Positions 1-7,269 of a stretch of DNA of 46,582 bases are shown piece by piece. Within the stretch, counting starts at the first letter, position 1. Each line of letters opens with the position of its first letter. The DNA comes from a virus: IMG/VR virus record IMGVR_UViG_3300034817_000007, positions 1 through 46,582 of that record; one strand, written 5' to 3'. The notes under the pieces were generated by a model. That model saw only the letters and a program-made list of their open reading frames with translations, did not search any database and was not told the DNA's origin. A program made the position numbers and the translations under genes.

Positions 1-94
1 GTCCTCGTCCCTTGATTACTTTCCGTGATCGACCCGCCCCCCTACCCTCCGTGACCCGGACTGAGCCCGGTTGCGTAGCTGAGAGTGAGGACGT
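1..94. other. Left genome end, probable cos-proximal DNA
   Basis: Non-coding DNA between the window start and the HNH gene stop codon. It contains TCCGTGA twice (22-28 and 48-54, 26 bases apart). In a circle this stretch joins the non-coding right end (46507-46582) and lies between the HNH gene and terS, which is where cos sits in HK97-like phages. I cannot see the cohesive ends themselves, so the cos assignment is inferred from gene order. Confidence 0.4.
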
Positions 95-424
95 TCAGTC
101 GTTCGCGCCTTCGTTGCACGATCCGTGCTCGAGGTGATCGGGCTTGGATGTCGGGTCGACGCGTAGTCCACGACCGATCGGGTGTCCTGCGTGCAGGCGT
201 TGGCTCGGCCACATCGGCTGACCGCAGCGTGGGCATGCGGTGCCAGGCACGAGTGCAGCTAGGAGGGCGTCGCGGATGGCGTCGTGCTGGGAGGTGTAGC
301 CGCGGGCGTGCCGGTTGCCGCGTGCTCTGTCTCGTTCGCGGTTGCGTGTGCTTGAGCAGGCAGGGCAGCGGGATCCTGTGCGGTCGGTGGGCCGGCCGCA
401 GCCGAGGCATGGGCGCAGTGGCAT
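95..424 (-). CDS. HNH endonuclease (packaging-associated)
   Basis: A 109-residue protein with cysteine pairs C6/C9, C20/C23 and C64/C67 and an HNH-like core with H78 and H81 in LHAGHP, then H97, H100, C103 and N104. Small HNH proteins beside terminase genes are known in HK97-like phages to help the terminase cut cos. This gene is the last of the leftward early operon and, once the genome is circular, lies directly upstream of terS, which fits that role. The start has a GGAGG site 6-8 bases upstream. The family call rests on the zinc and HNH residues; the packaging role is inferred from position. Confidence 0.8.
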   Translation of the reverse strand: MPLRPCLGCGRPTDRTGSRCPACSSTRNRERDRARGNRHARGYTSQHDAIRDALLAALVPGTACPRCGQPMWPSQRLHAGHPIGRGLRVDPTSKPDHLEHGSCNEGAND

Positions 425-438
425 GGCCGCCTCCGTGT

Positions 439-475
439 GCTGAGCCCCGGGTCTCGTGAGAACCCCGGGGTCAGC
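439..475 (-). terminator. Hairpin before the HNH gene
   Basis: Inverted repeat with arms GCTGA(g)CCCCGGG and CCCCGGGGTCAGC around a loop holding TCTC-GT-GAGA. It lies just upstream of the HNH gene in the direction of leftward transcription. There is no U-run, so it may be an attenuator or processing hairpin rather than a classical terminator. Confidence 0.4.
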
Positions 476-540
476 TTCTCCACCCCCTGGAGACGACGAA
501 GGCCCAGCTCAATGGCCAGGCCCGGTCGAGTCAGCTTTCG

Positions 541-559
541 GGCAGCCTGCATGGCTGCC
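541..559 (-). terminator. Terminator-like hairpin after the zinc-ribbon/HTH gene
   Basis: Perfect 7-base arms GGCAGCC and GGCTGCC around TGCAT, extendable by TTCG/CGAA with one bulge. It sits about 27 bases past the stop of the 586-1479 gene on the leftward strand. A U-tract is lacking. The rest of 425-585 shows no credible coding. Confidence 0.4.
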
Positions 560-585
560 GAAGTTGACCACACCCTAGCAGCCGA

Positions 586-1479
586 TCACGCGTTTGCCTC
601 CTGCGCTGCCCGTGTCGCGCGGTCGAGTATCTCCCCGAACAGGTAGGCCGGCGCCCCATCCACCTCGCCGTGTGACTCGACCCGGCCACGCTGCGCCCAC
701 ATCACGATGGTCTTGCGTGATCGATCCCGGTTGCCGGTGAGCCCGAAGAACGCCAGCAGCCAGGCCGCCTCGGCGGCGGTGACGAGGTAGCCGCGCAGTG
801 TCTCGCGCAGGTGCTCGCGGGCGTCCTCGACGATCCAGCTCTCGCCGCAGGTTTTGCAGGTGACGCTGGTCGCGTTCTCCCAGGCGTACATCGTGGTGCC
901 GCAGTTGCAGACGCCGGCGATGCGCTGCCCGGGTGGTGAGTCGACGATGCGCCGGATGGTCTCGCCTGCTTCGCGCAGATCGTTGAGCGCCTCGGCCGCG
1001 AACTGCTGGTGCCGGATCCAGTCGAGGTGCTCCTGCAGCCACACCGCAGTGACGGCAACCTGGTGCTCGCCGCGCCCTGCCGCGGGCACGGTGTCGCCGC
1101 GGTCCTCCTCGACGGTCCGGGCCCAGGTGTTGACGTCGTTGAACGCGCCGGCCGCCCGCTGGGATGCGCCGGGGTCGAACGGCAGCCGGGTCGGGCGTAG
1201 TGCGCCGCGCTGTGGTTGCTCGCGGGAGGCGGCCCAGGCGAACACGACAACCCGCTGAGAGCCCCGTAGAGCTTCTGGGGGATCCACGGGTACGGGTTCG
1301 GGCGTTCTCGGGCCGCCACGGGCTGCGTAGCGGGCCAGGAGCGCCACCGTGGTCTCGACCTCGCCCGCCAGTTCGGCGCCCTCGAGCCGGCGGCCGGTCT
1401 CATGGGTGCACGCCTGACACACGTAGGCCGACGACTCGCACGGGTTGCCGCACATCGCGCAGGCGTAGTCGACGGTCAC
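586..1479 (-). CDS. Zinc-ribbon protein with C-terminal helix-turn-helix
   Basis: A 297-residue protein. The N-terminus has a Cys-rich knot (C7, C10, C14, C21, C24). A second zinc ribbon, CNC...CKTC, lies around residues 220-245. The last 60 residues resemble a MerR/excisionase-like winged helix (TAAEAAWLLAFF, then VMWAQRGRVES and a Tyr-Leu-Phe wing). It is likely a DNA-binding protein; no specific target can be read from the sequence. The start chosen is GTG at 1479, which overlaps the upstream stop (GTGA) and has GGAGG 8 bases before it. A longer reading to 1668 would run over the membrane-protein gene and is less likely. Confidence 0.65.
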   Translation of the reverse strand: MTVDYACAMCGNPCESSAYVCQACTHETGRRLEGAELAGEVETTVALLARYAARGGPRTPEPVPVDPPEALRGSQRVVVFAWAASREQPQRGALRPTRLPFDPGASQRAAGAFNDVNTWARTVEEDRGDTVPAAGRGEHQVAVTAVWLQEHLDWIRHQQFAAEALNDLREAGETIRRIVDSPPGQRIAGVCNCGTTMYAWENATSVTCKTCGESWIVEDAREHLRETLRGYLVTAAEAAWLLAFFGLTGNRDRSRKTIVMWAQRGRVESHGEVDGAPAYLFGEILDRATRAAQEANA

Positions 1480-1679
1480 CGGCAGACCTCCGTGTGCTCC
1501 TCGGCGCGCTGCACCAGCCGCCGCATCCACCACCGCAGCACTCCGAGCAGCACTCCGAACCCGACGAAAGCCATGGCGTAGGCCCAGCCGTGGCCGAACT
1601 TGTCCCAGACGACGCGGGTGAACCAGCCGAGGTCGGCGGCGACCCACACGAACAGCAGCGAGAACCACCGGTTGCTCAC
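1476..1679 (-). CDS. Small two-helix membrane protein
   Basis: A 67-residue protein with hydrophobic stretches at about residues 5-22 and 32-52 and a basic Trp/Arg-rich C-terminal side. The family is not recognised. The GTG start overlaps the preceding stop (GTGA) and the stop overlaps the next GTG, so it is translationally coupled on both sides in the early operon. Confidence 0.6.
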   Translation of the reverse strand: MSNRWFSLLFVWVAADLGWFTRVVWDKFGHGWAYAMAFVGFGVLLGVLRWWMRRLVQRAEEHTEVCR

Positions 1680-1855
1680 GCGCCCTCCCTCTCGATCTTG
1701 ACGACGCTGGCGTAGAGGTGGTCGACGCCGTCGACGCGGACGTAGCCGCGCTTGTGTGGTCCGGGGTCGTCGTGGATGTGGACCTCGATGCGCTCGCCTT
1801 CGTGGTCGTCGGGCTGGACGATGCCGTCGAGCAGGTAGATCACGGTGGCCTTCAC
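1676..1855 (-). CDS. Small acidic hypothetical protein, 59 aa
   Basis: Begins VKATVIYLLDGIV and ends KIEREGA. It is rich in Asp, His and Val with an alternating pattern that suggests a small beta fold. It overlaps its neighbours by 4 bases at both ends (GTGA) and has GGAG upstream of the GTG start. No family is recognised, but the coupling makes it a credible gene. Confidence 0.55.
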   Translation of the reverse strand: MKATVIYLLDGIVQPDDHEGERIEVHIHDDPGPHKRGYVRVDGVDHLYASVVKIEREGA

Positions 1856-2103
1856 GCGGGCTCCTCGGGTGCGTCCTCGCCGGTCACGATCGGCGCTCGG
1901 CTTCCGGCGGCCACCAGCAGCGGGGCGCGCTCCACCAGGCAGTCGTCGCAGAAGTCGTACTCGTCGCGGCGTCCGCCTTCCTCGCCTTCGTTGACGCTGA
2001 TCACGACCTCGACGAGGCCCATGAGGTCGATGGCGCCGCAGCCGTCGCAGGTTGCTCCGGCGTAGCTGCGCTGCTCGACGGTGCGGGTCTCGTAGTGCTT
2101 CAC
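1852..2103 (-). CDS. Small zinc-ribbon protein, 83 aa
   Basis: Carries two cysteine pairs, CDGC near residue 19 and CDDC near residue 51, framing an acidic segment EGEEGGRRDEYDF. This is a typical single zinc ribbon of actinophage early operons; its binding partner is unknown. The GTG start overlaps the upstream stop (GTGA). An in-frame reading further upstream exists but would overlap the HTH gene completely. Confidence 0.6.
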   Translation of the reverse strand: MKHYETRTVEQRSYAGATCDGCGAIDLMGLVEVVISVNEGEEGGRRDEYDFCDDCLVERAPLLVAAGSRAPIVTGEDAPEEPA

Positions 2104-2471
2104 GCCGTCCTCCGATCGGGGGTGAGTGCGCCGGCGTTCACAGCACGGCGGTAGGCGGCGCAGACGCCGAAGTAGGTCATGCCGAGGCGTTCGGCGATCT
2201 GCCGCCGGGTGTGGCCTTCGGAGCGCAGCAGCTGGTAGTCGGCGACGAAGTCCTGGCGGGATCGCATGGTGCGCCGTGTGGGGAACTGGGCGAGCGTGCC
2301 TGCCTGCCAGTGCTTCTCGTAGCAGGAGTCGCAGAGGCCGCGGGCGTTGACGGGGCGGTCGGGGTGGCAGGTGGCGGGCCTGGCGTGGACGAGGACGAGG
2401 CGTGTGGGTTGGGTGAGGAGGCGGCGTGCGGTGGCCTCGAAGTCGGCAAGCTGGTCGCGCAGGTCGGTCAC
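2100..2471 (-). CDS. Zinc-finger/HTH DNA-binding protein
   Basis: A 123-residue protein. The centre has C-H-P-D...C-DSC (cysteines near residues 35, 47 and 50), a treble-clef-like knot often seen before small HTH domains. The C-terminal half has a clear helix-turn-helix, EGHTRRQIAERLGMT followed by a recognition helix with YRRAV. It is probably a sequence-specific DNA-binding protein of the early operon. Starts with ATGA overlap. Confidence 0.65.
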   Translation of the reverse strand: MTDLRDQLADFEATARRLLTQPTRLVLVHARPATCHPDRPVNARGLCDSCYEKHWQAGTLAQFPTRRTMRSRQDFVADYQLLRSEGHTRRQIAERLGMTYFGVCAAYRRAVNAGALTPDRRTA

Positions 2472-3094
2472 GGCTTGCTCCGGCAGCTGATGCCCGGGTT
2501 GTCGCCGGGGTAGACGCAGCCGTGGGCCTCGCAGATGTTGCCCGCGCCTCGACGCTCGGCGGCACAGAGGCCGTCAGAGCCGCTGAGATCGTCTGGCCTA
2601 TCCCGACCTACCCCTGAGCCCTGTTCGGCCGCGAGAGGCGTGCGGTGGAGGGCGGACGGGGCATCCTCGATCGCGCGCCACCCCGGCTCCTCGGCGGCGA
2701 GGCGGGCTTGGTGGCCGGCGTCGGGCAGGTTCTTGCGGTCCCAGCGCCGCGACCTCCATCGGCGGCACCTCTGGTAGCGCGACGGCTGGCCGGTGAGCAG
2801 CTCGTGGTCCAGGTCGGCAATCGCCTTGCGTCTCGCTGCCGCAGGGGTGAACCCGCGCCGGGCGAACCGGAGGCTGTCGGATTCGGCCTGCCATGGCCGG
2901 TGGAGCAGGTACTTCGGGTGGCGGGTCAGCACCATGCGCAGGTCGCGCCGGATCTTGCGCAGCCAGCGGCGGCGCTTGACGCGTTGGCCGTCGGCCTGGA
3001 TGCCTCGGGCTATGAGCGGAAGCAGGCGGCGGTACTCGCCGATGAGGCGGGGCAGGCGGCCCCAGCCGATGCGGTACGGCTGGATGTCGGTCAC
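2468..3094 (-). CDS. Hypothetical basic protein, 208 aa
   Basis: Strongly basic over residues 30-125, with Arg/Trp-rich runs such as KRRRWLRKIRRDLR, then a more acidic linker and a cysteine-containing tail (CEAHGC...SC). The basic first half suggests nucleic-acid binding. No family is recognised. The GTG start overlaps the stop of a 17-codon mini-ORF that carries the Shine-Dalgarno GGAGG. Confidence 0.55.
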   Translation of the reverse strand: MTDIQPYRIGWGRLPRLIGEYRRLLPLIARGIQADGQRVKRRRWLRKIRRDLRMVLTRHPKYLLHRPWQAESDSLRFARRGFTPAAARRKAIADLDHELLTGQPSRYQRCRRWRSRRWDRKNLPDAGHQARLAAEEPGWRAIEDAPSALHRTPLAAEQGSGVGRDRPDDLSGSDGLCAAERRGAGNICEAHGCVYPGDNPGISCRSKP

Positions 3095-3144
3095 GGTGTG
3101 GTCCTCCGGCTGTCGGGTGGGTTGGCGCCGGCGTGGCGGCTCAC
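3091..3144 (-). CDS. 17-residue coupling mini-ORF (copy A)
   Basis: Reads VSRHAGANPPDSRRTTP. Its GTG overlaps the stop of the upstream gene (3141-3338) and its TGA overlaps the GTG of the next gene (start 3094), so a ribosome could pass through without a gap. The DNA is nearly the same as that of the mini-ORF at 3801-3851, so the peptide begins with the same 15 residues. It may be only a translational relay carrying the ribosome site for the next gene. Confidence 0.4.
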   Translation of the reverse strand: MSRHAGANPPDSRRTTP

Positions 3145-3163
3145 GGGGTCACCTCGCGGGCGG
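3101..3163. repeat. 63-base direct repeat, copy A
   Basis: Matches 3808-3870 at 59 of 63 positions, with an unbroken identical run of 41 bases (3109-3149). It spans the end of one gene, a mini-ORF and the ribosome site of the next gene, the same layout as in copy B. Confidence 0.9.
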
Positions 3164-3338
3164 CGGCGTCCTCGGCGGCGGCGGGCTCTGCGAAGTCGGT
3201 CAGGATGCCGCGCACGAGAGCGCCGATCGCCCAGACGCTGCGGCCATAGGCCATGTACAGCGGCGGCCAGTCGTCGGCCTTGGTCTTGGCGGTGAGGTTC
3301 CACGCGCCGTTGCCGTCGTCCTTGATTTCGACGATCAC
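3141..3338 (-). CDS. Hypothetical protein, 65 aa
   Basis: Compact protein with many aromatics (WPPLYMAYGRSVWAIGAL) and an acidic/Ala-rich tail ending REVTP. The tail matches REPTP of the HTH protein upstream of repeat copy B because the repeat covers both gene ends. Starts with GTG overlapping the upstream stop. No family recognised. Confidence 0.5.
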   Translation of the reverse strand: MIVEIKDDGNGAWNLTAKTKADDWPPLYMAYGRSVWAIGALVRGILTDFAEPAAAEDAAAREVTP

Positions 3339-3511
3339 GACGGCTTACCCCAAGCGCCGTCCAGGGCTGATCGGACCAGCTCGGCCAGCGCCTCGATCTC
3401 GTATTCGTCCAGGTCGTAGCTCTCGAGCATTTCGCCGAGGCCCATCCAGTCGTCGAGGGCGTCGGACCCCTGCTCTTTGGCGATCTTGAGGGCGAGTTCT
3501 TCGATGGTCAC
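3335..3511 (-). CDS. Small acidic helical protein, 58 aa
   Basis: Begins VTIEELALKIAKEQG and is largely helical and acidic (DDWMGLGEMLESYDLDEYE). AGGAG lies 7 bases before the GTG start, which also overlaps the preceding stop. Such small acidic early proteins often act as inhibitors or mimics in phages, but nothing here identifies a target. Confidence 0.55.
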   Translation of the reverse strand: MTIEELALKIAKEQGSDALDDWMGLGEMLESYDLDEYEIEALAELVRSALDGAWGKPS

Positions 3512-3804
3512 GTGGTTTCTCCTGACGCGAGGCGGGCTTGGTGCTCGGCGGCGGGCGGGCGCAGGTAGGCCACGCTGGCGTCCATGACCTCGCGCGCCTT
3601 CGCCTCGTCGATGACGTCGTGGATGGGCAGTCGGTGCGGGGCGTACGCGGCTGGCCACTTCGACCGCTTACCGGGCGTCACGTCAGGCGGCACCGACGCA
3701 CGGACGTACTTGGGCCGGGGGTTCGAGAGTGGGCGCGCCGACCTGTCGAGCAGGCGGTAGACGACGCCGCGAACGAGAACGAGCGGGGGTGGCAGCGTGC
3801 TCAC
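3508..3804 (-). CDS. Hypothetical protein, 98 aa
   Basis: Starts VSTLPPPLVLVRGVVYRLLD and contains a Pro/Arg/Lys-rich middle (SNPRPKYVR, TPGKRSKWP). No family recognised. The GTG start overlaps the stop of mini-ORF copy B, which supplies the AGGAGG ribosome site. Confidence 0.5.
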   Translation of the reverse strand: MSTLPPPLVLVRGVVYRLLDRSARPLSNPRPKYVRASVPPDVTPGKRSKWPAAYAPHRLPIHDVIDEAKAREVMDASVAYLRPPAAEHQARLASGETT

Positions 3805-3851
3805 AAGGTCCTCCTGCTGTCGGGTGGGTTGGCGCCGGCGTGGCGGCTCAC
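3801..3851 (-). CDS. 16-residue coupling mini-ORF (copy B)
   Basis: Reads VSRHAGANPPDSRRTL. As in copy A, its GTG overlaps the upstream stop and its TGA overlaps the downstream GTG. The repeat of both the DNA and the double-overlap geometry suggests a duplicated translation-coupling element. Confidence 0.4.
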   Translation of the reverse strand: MSRHAGANPPDSRRTL

Positions 3852-3870
3852 GGGGTGGGCTCGCGGGCGG
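3808..3870. repeat. 63-base direct repeat, copy B
   Basis: Second copy of the element at 3101-3163, about 707 bases away in the same orientation. The only differences are one base near the ribosome site and three bases at the upstream gene end. Confidence 0.9.
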
Positions 3871-4084
3871 TGGTGCGGTCGACCAGCGCGACGTCGTAGC
3901 CGAGCGCGTTGGCGTAGCGGATGAACGTGGCCGCATTCGGGGTGCGGTGTCCCATTTCCCACTCGGACAGGCGCACGGTGCGGGTGCCGACGCGATGGGC
4001 AGCGCCGAGCAGGGTGTGGCCGCGTTCCTCGCGGCGGCGGCGCAGGACCTGCCCGATCTCGCTTGGGGTGCGGATGATGATCAC
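3848..4084 (-). CDS. XRE-family helix-turn-helix protein
   Basis: A 78-residue single-domain Cro/CI-like protein. Residues 7-60 follow the XRE pattern: SEIGQVLRRRREERG, LLGAAHRVGTRTVRLSEWE, then NAATFIRYANALGYDVALV. It probably regulates transcription of the early operon or of the replication genes just upstream. It follows the primase gene with a 4-base overlap. Confidence 0.75.
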   Translation of the reverse strand: MIIIRTPSEIGQVLRRRREERGHTLLGAAHRVGTRTVRLSEWEMGHRTPNAATFIRYANALGYDVALVDRTTAREPTP

Positions 4085-5652
4085 GATGATCCCTTCATGT
4101 CCTCAGCCGTGAGGAAGACGTCCCAAGGCCATCCATCGGGGTCGCCCCACATCAGTTGCCTGGGCCAGTCCCGTTCGTCGCGTGGCCCGCGCCATGGCCT
4201 GAGGTGGACGCGTTTTTTGTCCTTGTCGACCAGGGCGAGGCCGTAGCCGAATTCGGGCCAGCGCAGCAGCAGGCTCGATCCGACCGGGCGGACGTCGCGT
4301 TCGTTGATGGCGTTGCCGTGGCCGGCATGGGCTTCGATGACGAGCGCGCAGCCGACCGAGTTGCGTGCCTGGTCGAGAACTGCGACGGTGCGCCGGGCGG
4401 GTAGTTCTTCGTTCATGTTGGCGTTGTGCAGCCGGTAGAACGGGCCGATGAAGAGCACGTCCGGCTGGTGGGCTGTGACGCGTTCCAGCAGCCACGCGGC
4501 GTCTTCGCCCTTGGTGAGGTCGAGGCCGTTCGGTTTGTGGATGAGTCGCATTCCGCCGTCGGGGACGCGGTGTCGGGCGCGTTCGGAGGCTGCGGCGAGT
4601 TTCCGGAACTTGCGTCGCGACTGGCGTTCGGAGTTCTCGCAGTCGATGTAGAGCACGCGCCGGGGCTCGAAGGTCACGACCCGTTGGAACGGGTGGACGC
4701 CTGCGGCCATCATGACGGCGAGTTGGCGAGTGAGCATGCTTTTGCCGAGCCCTTCAGCGCCGGTGAGCATGAGCCGATCGCCGCGTTCGAGCAGGCCGGG
4801 TACAAGCCAGTCGTATTCGTCGTCCTCGGTCGCGAGGAACTGCCATAGGTCGGGTGCGAGGTCTGGCGCGGCCTTGACCGAGCTTGGCCAGATACGCACC
4901 AACTGGTCGATCCGGTGTCCCTTGCCGATGTGCTCAGTGACGTCCTTGCATCCGTCTGCGGCTTCGACGATCTCGATGTCGTCGGTGACGGTGAGCAGGG
5001 CGTCGCGGACCTGCCGCGCATGCGCCTGTCCGGGTTCGTCCTTGTCGGCGATGATCCAGATATGGGCGTCGCGGAAGTGCTCGGTGTATTCCTCGCGCCA
5101 CTTCCCGGCTCCGCCTGGGTTGCAGGTGGCGACCAGGCCGTGCGCCTCGATGGTGTGGACGTCCTTCTCGCCCTCGCAGATGTAGACAGGCTCACCGCCG
5201 GTCACGGCCTCGATGACCTGCGATAGCCGGTAGAGCACACGCCGGACGTCGCCGAGCTTCCAGCGGTAGCCGCTCTTCGTTGTGGCGTCGGGCACGCGCT
5301 GGCGGAAGTCCTTGTTGGCTGTCCGGCAGACCTGGAACAGCAGTTGGCCGTGCTCGTCGCGGTAGTCGTAGACCGCGGTCGCGGGGCCGGCCGGCGTCCA
5401 CACTTCGTCATCGACGCGGGATTTGGGTTCGCTGAGGTCGGCCCAGGTGAGGTCGAGCCGGGCGAGGATGTCGATCGGGTCGCAGTTGGCGTGGCAGTGA
5501 AGCACGACGGGCTGGTCGCGACCGGGACTGACGGACAGGCTGGCTTTGCCGTCTTCGTGGGCCGGGCACCGGGCCATGAACCCGGTGCCGGACTTCTTGA
5601 CCGCGTCGAGTCGAGGCAGCACCAGTTCTCGCATTACGTCGGCGGCGGCCAT
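4081..5652 (-). CDS. Bifunctional DNA primase/helicase
   Basis: A 523-residue replication protein that should make primers and unwind phage DNA. Visible domains: a CHC2-type zinc finger (C29, H32, C53, C57); a TOPRIM domain (E160 in CEGEKD, then D203 and D205 in ADKDEPG); and a RecA/AAA ATPase with Walker A GAEGLGKS at 298-305 and a hydrophobic Walker B strand near 370 (VLFIGPF). The chosen ATG forms a TGATG stop/start with the upstream gene; a GTG five codons earlier (5667) is an alternative. The neighbours upstream are a replisome-organiser-like protein and an endonuclease-like protein. Confidence 0.85.
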   Translation of the reverse strand: MAAADVMRELVLPRLDAVKKSGTGFMARCPAHEDGKASLSVSPGRDQPVVLHCHANCDPIDILARLDLTWADLSEPKSRVDDEVWTPAGPATAVYDYRDEHGQLLFQVCRTANKDFRQRVPDATTKSGYRWKLGDVRRVLYRLSQVIEAVTGGEPVYICEGEKDVHTIEAHGLVATCNPGGAGKWREEYTEHFRDAHIWIIADKDEPGQAHARQVRDALLTVTDDIEIVEAADGCKDVTEHIGKGHRIDQLVRIWPSSVKAAPDLAPDLWQFLATEDDEYDWLVPGLLERGDRLMLTGAEGLGKSMLTRQLAVMMAAGVHPFQRVVTFEPRRVLYIDCENSERQSRRKFRKLAAASERARHRVPDGGMRLIHKPNGLDLTKGEDAAWLLERVTAHQPDVLFIGPFYRLHNANMNEELPARRTVAVLDQARNSVGCALVIEAHAGHGNAINERDVRPVGSSLLLRWPEFGYGLALVDKDKKRVHLRPWRGPRDERDWPRQLMWGDPDGWPWDVFLTAEDMKGSS

Positions 5653-6434
5653 CAGAAGACGTCCCACGGCATGACCGGGCCAGGCTCGCGTGGCTCGGGG
5701 TCGGGCACGTCATCCCAGCGTTCGCCGTTGAGCCAGGTGCTCGGGTGCGGCGTGAACTTCGGATCCTCGTTGCCGCGTAGGGCCGCGAATCGGCCGGCCC
5801 GCTCGATGATTACCTCGGGGTCGGCGGTCTTGATCGCTTTGGCCCAGGCCTTGCGTGCCTGCCCCTTGCCCTGACGGCGTGGATAGGCAGCCCAGAAGCG
5901 GACGAACTGGGGGCTGTCCGTCAACGGCGCAGCCGTTGATGAAGAGGTTTTGATGTTGTTCTTCAGGGACGGGTCGGGACGGGACGGGGGATTCGCCCCC
6001 GATTCGGGTGGGGCATCGGGTAGGTGATCGCTACCCGACTCGGGAGGCGATGGCTGTTTGCCCTGGCAGTAGCGGCACGACGCGTTCTTCCTGCCCTTGT
6101 CGACGTGCCACCGGCGGTGGTTACCCAATGCGCCACCCGATGACATTCCATCGCGTGCGGCGGTCGCTTCTTCCTTGGTCGGCTGGTACTCGGTCCAGTC
6201 GTGGAACTGGTGTCCTCCCCGGACTCGACGCCACAGCCCGGCGGTGACGAGCTTCCGCGCGAGAGCCACCGAGCCGGGGAGCAGCCGCGGCAAGGCGTGG
6301 TCGGGCACGAACCCTTCAGTCAGGTGCGCGCTAGACCAGGCCCCAGCGACTACCCACAGCCCGATCGCGTCCGCGTCGGTTGCGAGCACCTTGGGGTGAG
6401 CGTGGAACGAGTCGTCCACCTTGAACCACGTCAT
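5652..6434 (-). CDS. Replisome organiser / replication initiation-like protein
   Basis: A 260-residue protein. The N-terminal part (MTWFKVDDSFHAHPKV to about residue 90) is the winged-helix-like domain typical of phage replication organisers. A Ser/Pro-rich linker with CRYCQGK follows, and the last 80 residues (FVRFWAAYPRRQGKGQARKAW) match the DnaD/DnaT-like C-terminal pattern seen in such proteins. It probably loads the primase/helicase encoded next, with which it shares TGATG. The origin it would recognise may lie in the leader at 7270-7392. Confidence 0.7.
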   Translation of the reverse strand: MTWFKVDDSFHAHPKVLATDADAIGLWVVAGAWSSAHLTEGFVPDHALPRLLPGSVALARKLVTAGLWRRVRGGHQFHDWTEYQPTKEEATAARDGMSSGGALGNHRRWHVDKGRKNASCRYCQGKQPSPPESGSDHLPDAPPESGANPPSRPDPSLKNNIKTSSSTAAPLTDSPQFVRFWAAYPRRQGKGQARKAWAKAIKTADPEVIIERAGRFAALRGNEDPKFTPHPSTWLNGERWDDVPDPEPREPGPVMPWDVF

Positions 6435-7120
6435 GCAGCTGCCTCGCCATGCTCGAAGCGAGCGCTGCGGGCTGCACCGTACGCGTTGAGGATGCGGGTG
6501 TCGTTGCCGGTCCGGTACCCGTCGCCGAGGATGCGCGGGCACCCGCAGGCGATCCGGCCCCCACGGCCCTGGAATTGGATGTCGAAGTGATCGCCCGACG
6601 GGCAGGCACACCATGCAGTGTGCCAATCACCGAGCATCACAATTTTCTGCTCGTACCATTCGTACGCGCGGGGCGGGCCGAGTTCGTCGACGGTTTCCGG
6701 GTCGGGGATTTGGCCGATCATCATGGCCGTTCGGCCACGGTCCCATTCGATGGCGACCTCGCCCGCGAAATGCTGCCACCGCTTGACGCCCTCGGGGTCG
6801 ATCAGGTGGGGACTGGCCGGCTTCACTTCGAGGTACAGGCCGAGCACAGGCAGGTGAAAGTCAGGGAGATAGCGAGTCCGGCCAGGGGCCTTGGCTACGT
6901 GTCCGGGAGGCTGGTGAACCTCTGGCCACGCATCGACCGCGCCGTTCGGGTGAGCGGAGATCTTTGCCGCGTGGCGGACGTCATAGCCCTGCTCTTCGTA
7001 CTCCCAGTCGAGTCCGAGGCGGGTGAAGAACACGGCCCAGCGGGCCTCTATGCGGGATCGGAACCGGTACCCGGCGTAGCGGGTTTCCAACGGAGCGATA
7101 CCGGAGTTAAGCTGCTTCAT
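6431..7120 (-). CDS. PD-(D/E)XK-type endonuclease-like protein
   Basis: A 229-residue protein. YRFRSRIEARWAVFF (about residues 17-31) followed by YLPDFHLPVLGLYLEVKP (about 83-100) gives the E...PD-x(n)-E-x-K arrangement of PD-(D/E)XK nucleases. A Cys/His cluster (WCACPSGDHFD ... CGC) follows. It may process replication or recombination intermediates. The start at 7120 has GGAG about 11 bases upstream; longer readings run into the next gene. Confidence 0.65.
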   Translation of the reverse strand: MKQLNSGIAPLETRYAGYRFRSRIEARWAVFFTRLGLDWEYEEQGYDVRHAAKISAHPNGAVDAWPEVHQPPGHVAKAPGRTRYLPDFHLPVLGLYLEVKPASPHLIDPEGVKRWQHFAGEVAIEWDRGRTAMMIGQIPDPETVDELGPPRAYEWYEQKIVMLGDWHTAWCACPSGDHFDIQFQGRGGRIACGCPRILGDGYRTGNDTRILNAYGAARSARFEHGEAAA

Positions 7121-7269
7121 GGCAGCAGGGGCTCCTTCCCGTAGTCGGAAGTGGCTGCCGGGGCAGGATTCGCCGGAAGTGTTACCAGCACTTCCGCCTG
7201 CCCAGCCCGTCCATTCTCCCGCTTCTTGATCTCTTTTCCAAGCGGCTGCGGGCAGAAAGCCTGGGACAT
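7117..7269 (-). CDS. Small hypothetical protein, 50 aa
   Basis: Starts MSQAFCPQPLGKEIKKRENG and ends DYGKEPLLP; a basic first half and a Pro/Ala-rich tail. The start is supported by AAGGAAG 8 bases upstream. It overlaps the endonuclease-like gene by 4 bases. No family recognised. Confidence 0.5.
   Translation of the reverse strand: MSQAFCPQPLGKEIKKRENGRAGQAEVLVTLPANPAPAATSDYGKEPLLP

Noticed and set aside
1480-1668. N-terminal extension of the zinc-ribbon/HTH gene
   Set aside because: The extra 63 residues overlap the small membrane protein gene fully and are Arg-rich shadow sequence; GTG 1479 has ribosome site and GTGA coupling.
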